Made by a program: the position numbers and the translations under genes
DNA from: Rhexocercosporidium sp. MPI-PUGE-AT-0058
Lineage: Eukaryota > Ascomycota > Leotiomycetes > Helotiales
Assembly: GCA_020746875.1 (NCBI GenBank)
Contig: JAGTJL010000011.1
Coordinates: 2,108,001 to 2,172,000 of the forward strand
Length of the DNA stretch: 64,000 nt
Direction of reading: 5' to 3'
Shown here: positions 61,701 through 64,000 of the stretch, one piece after another
Layout: the number at the start of each line of letters is the position of its first letter
Position numbering within the stretch: position 1 is the first letter of the stretch
The notes under the pieces: model-generated
Database searches by the model: none
What the model saw: only the letters and a program-made list of their open reading frames with translations
What the model was told of the DNA's origin: nothing

Positions 61701-64000
61701 AAAAATCAAACTTATAAATTAAATAAATAAAATAAAAGATACGCTTAAAAGCCGTGAAGACTAGTACGAAGTCTTTAAAGAAAGAGACTTTTATTAAAAG
61801 CAAATTAAGAAGTACTAAGATATTTTACTTTTTCGTTTTGCCGGCTTTTCTCGCGGATTTAAGATTACGGAAAAGCGACTTATTATTTTAAATATTAAAA
61901 ATATATTATAATTAAAAAAAAAAGCCTTCTTCGACGAAATTATATTAAATCGAAAAAGTATTATTATGTTTATTTAATTAAATAAAATATAAGAAATTCC
62001 ATAAAAATATTTCGTTATTTATAATTATTAAGACGATAGACTATAAAGCTTAGCAAGTATTATACTTTTTACTCCCTAAAGTATTAACTCCTAAAGTCAA
62101 GAAAATAATAAAAAACAGACTTAACCGTAAGGTCTTCGAACTCTTTAAAGGGCTATATTATAACGCTTAATTCTTAATTAAGAAAAAAGAATTAAGAAAA
62201 TATTACTTAATTAACTCGGTAATTATACTTAACGTAATTATTTTAAGAAACGCTAATTTATTTCTTTTTATTAACGAATTTTCAGAGGAATTTATAAGGT
62301 ATTATATTACGAGCTTAATAGACTTATATTTAAGTTATAATTAATAAATATTATATTAAAGCAGCCGAGATATAATAGCTTTTTTCGTGCTTAATAATAA
62401 ATTAGTCCGAAATACGACGCTATTTTAAAAAGCTATAAACTTTATTATTTAATTCGTAAGAACGATCGATAAAATATTAAAAAATATTATGCTTTTTATT
62501 ATAATGCCGTTCTTAAATAACATTAGCGTAAAAGGATTATATATAAATTATAATCGGAAGGAAGTACGGCCTGGAATTCGCTAATTCATTCTTAAGCACT
62601 TTCTTAACCTCGATAAGATACTAGAACGCCTTAAGCGCGCTAAAGTTATTATAAGCCTTAAATCGCAGTTTTATCGTAATAATATAAATATCGTCGGCTA
62701 CGTATATAACTTATAAAGAAGAGAACCTTTAATTATATACTTAATTAAAATATAAAAATAAAAAAAACTTAAGAACGTTATAAAAATTAAAAGATTTTTA
62801 AGTTTAATTATTTATTTTTATATTTAAATTAAAGACTTTTGTTTATTAATTAAGCTATTATACGATTTTATTAAAAAAGGAATTAAATTTATATAAAATC
62901 CTGCAACTTATAGCTAAATAATAAAAACCTTTTAAGATATCTTATACTTTTTCCTAATACTTTATAAGATTGATTACTTTAAGAGCGCTAGCGAAATTAT
63001 TATTTTTATAAATTTTAATAAAGTCGGATAAAATGATTTCTTTAATTAACGTGACCCAAAAAATAATAAGCTTAAACCGGCGAAATATAAGAGCGGCTTT
63101 TGAATGAAGGCAAAACGAGATTATAATATTACGAAAAAAGAATATAAAAATATACTCTTAATCCTTAAGAAGCTTAAAATCTAGCTTATAAGAGTCTATT
63201 TTATTATAAAAATTAACATAAATATTCTTATTATTTAATTTAAAAGAATTACTTACGACTATTTTAGTATAATACTCACTCGCTAGCTCGCCTGGATTAG
63301 GCTTTTCGACTTCGAAGTGCGCTATATTAAAAGTATTACGCATACAGTAGCAAATACTCTTTTAAAAAGACTTAAATACCTTAAGAATACTAAAAAGGAT
63401 ACTGAAAATAATAACGATAGGAATTAGATTTTAATTAAATTTAATACGGTTAGAATTTACCCGGTAAAAGCGGAAAACACGGAAAATTTAATAAAAGAGC
63501 CAGAGACCTTCGATGACCTTAAGCTAACTCGAAGACGCGATATCCTCATCGATATAAAGCGAAAAGTCCAAGAACTGCGAGATAAGTCGAACGATTAAGT
63601 AATACTTAATAACGACTTAAGTATAAATTAAAAGAATAAAGCGGACTTATTAATATCTTTAAAATATTATAAGGAATATTATTAAAAAATAATTACTTAC
63701 TTAATTATATTTAAAATTCCGAAAAGTATAAACTTAAAAACTTTTTATATATTTAAGAAAAAAATATTATTATATGAAGTTTATAATTAACGTATTTAGA
63801 AGCTTTTATTAAAAAGCGTACTTATTAAACTTATTATTAATACTAATAAAGATAAAATATATATCTTGCGAAGCTATTATAATAACTCCGGTTATAAAAG
63901 AAGAAAAAGTATATATTATCGCATCTTTTAGCGCTATTTCTGGAAAAGCTATTTTAAAGACTTCGCGGAATTCGTTAAAATATACAATAAGTATATATTA

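Larger units (their letters stand above)
55779..64000 (+). mobile_element. Ty3/gypsy copy B (5' LTR to start of integrase), runs off the window
   Basis: The LTR begins TGTGGTGGGG at 55,779 and corresponds to inverted copy A sequence at 13,026. Leader to about 57.63 kb; gag at 57.7-58.8 kb (split by the TRIM); a Cys-rich knuckle-like segment near 59,270-59,330; retropepsin-like NSGAEINYIS at 60,854 (Asp to Asn); the RT region at 61.9-62.75 kb, with the catalytic site reading MPFLNNISVKG at about 62,503-62,535 (both Asp to Asn, fitting RIP) and LERLKRAKVIIS at 62,626; RNase H about 62.9-63.3 kb; a linker with NTVRIYPVKAENTE at about 63,440; and an H2C2-type integrase zinc region near 63,870-63,990 (RKSIYYR, KDFAEFVKIYNK). 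The element continues past 64,000, so the 3' LTR is not seen. Stops are frequent throughout. Confidence 0.88.

Overview
The window is genomic DNA of a filamentous ascomycete (Pezizomycotina). Three things support this: short spliceosomal introns (64-75 bp, GT...CTRAY...AG), fungal-type protein families (a CorA-like membrane protein, a cytosolic-type arginyl-tRNA synthetase, a relic FtsJ-like methyltransferase gene), and long AT-rich blocks made of transposons whose coding frames are broken mainly by CAA/CAG/TGG to stop changes. That pattern is the footprint of repeat-induced point mutation (RIP). I cannot name the species.

Layout. 1-16.2 kb is a nested, RIP-damaged retrotransposon block: the 3' end of a Ty3/gypsy pol, a complete Ty1/copia element with LTRs (1736-7901), and a second gypsy element (copy A) that a copia-LTR-mediated inversion has split into two oppositely oriented pieces (7902-10860 and 11170-13026). 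An unclassified repeat follows. 16.8-17.9 kb holds the relic of an FtsJ/RrmJ-type methyltransferase gene. 19,556-26,517 is a complete gypsy chromovirus with 190-bp LTRs and target duplication ACTGG. 27.7-28.8 kb carries two MITEs with poly-C/poly-G terminal inverted repeats. 28.8-35.3 kb is a normal-composition island with a small zinc-binding-domain exon and an intact four-exon CorA-like gene (32,642-34,692). 35.3-47.2 kb is another transposon block: two adjacent pogo/Fot1-type DNA transposons of about 1.86 kb from different families (one hit by a solo LTR), a gypsy integrase-chromodomain fragment, an LTR at a rearrangement junction, and a 5'-truncated Tad-like LINE. 47.2-52.0 kb is a second island with a two-exon arginyl-tRNA synthetase on the minus strand. 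52.0-53.3 kb is extremely AT-rich. 53.3-54.8 kb holds the 3' end of an acidic, DLEDLE-repeat frame. 55,779-64,000 is gypsy copy B (LTR, gag, protease, RT, start of integrase), running off the window. An almost undamaged 507-bp TRIM-like element is inserted in its gag.

Functionally only two genes look intact: the CorA-like membrane protein and the arginyl-tRNA synthetase. The rest is selfish DNA, its relics, and GC-normal spacer. The most informative signals are structural: paired target-site duplications that reconstruct an inversion, a non-RIPped miniature LTR element inside RIPped DNA, an empty site and filled site for a poly-C MITE in the same kilobase, and an arginyl-tRNA synthetase that departs from the usual signature residues while sitting in a transposon-rich neighbourhood. 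All identifications are from reading translations by eye; no database search was run.
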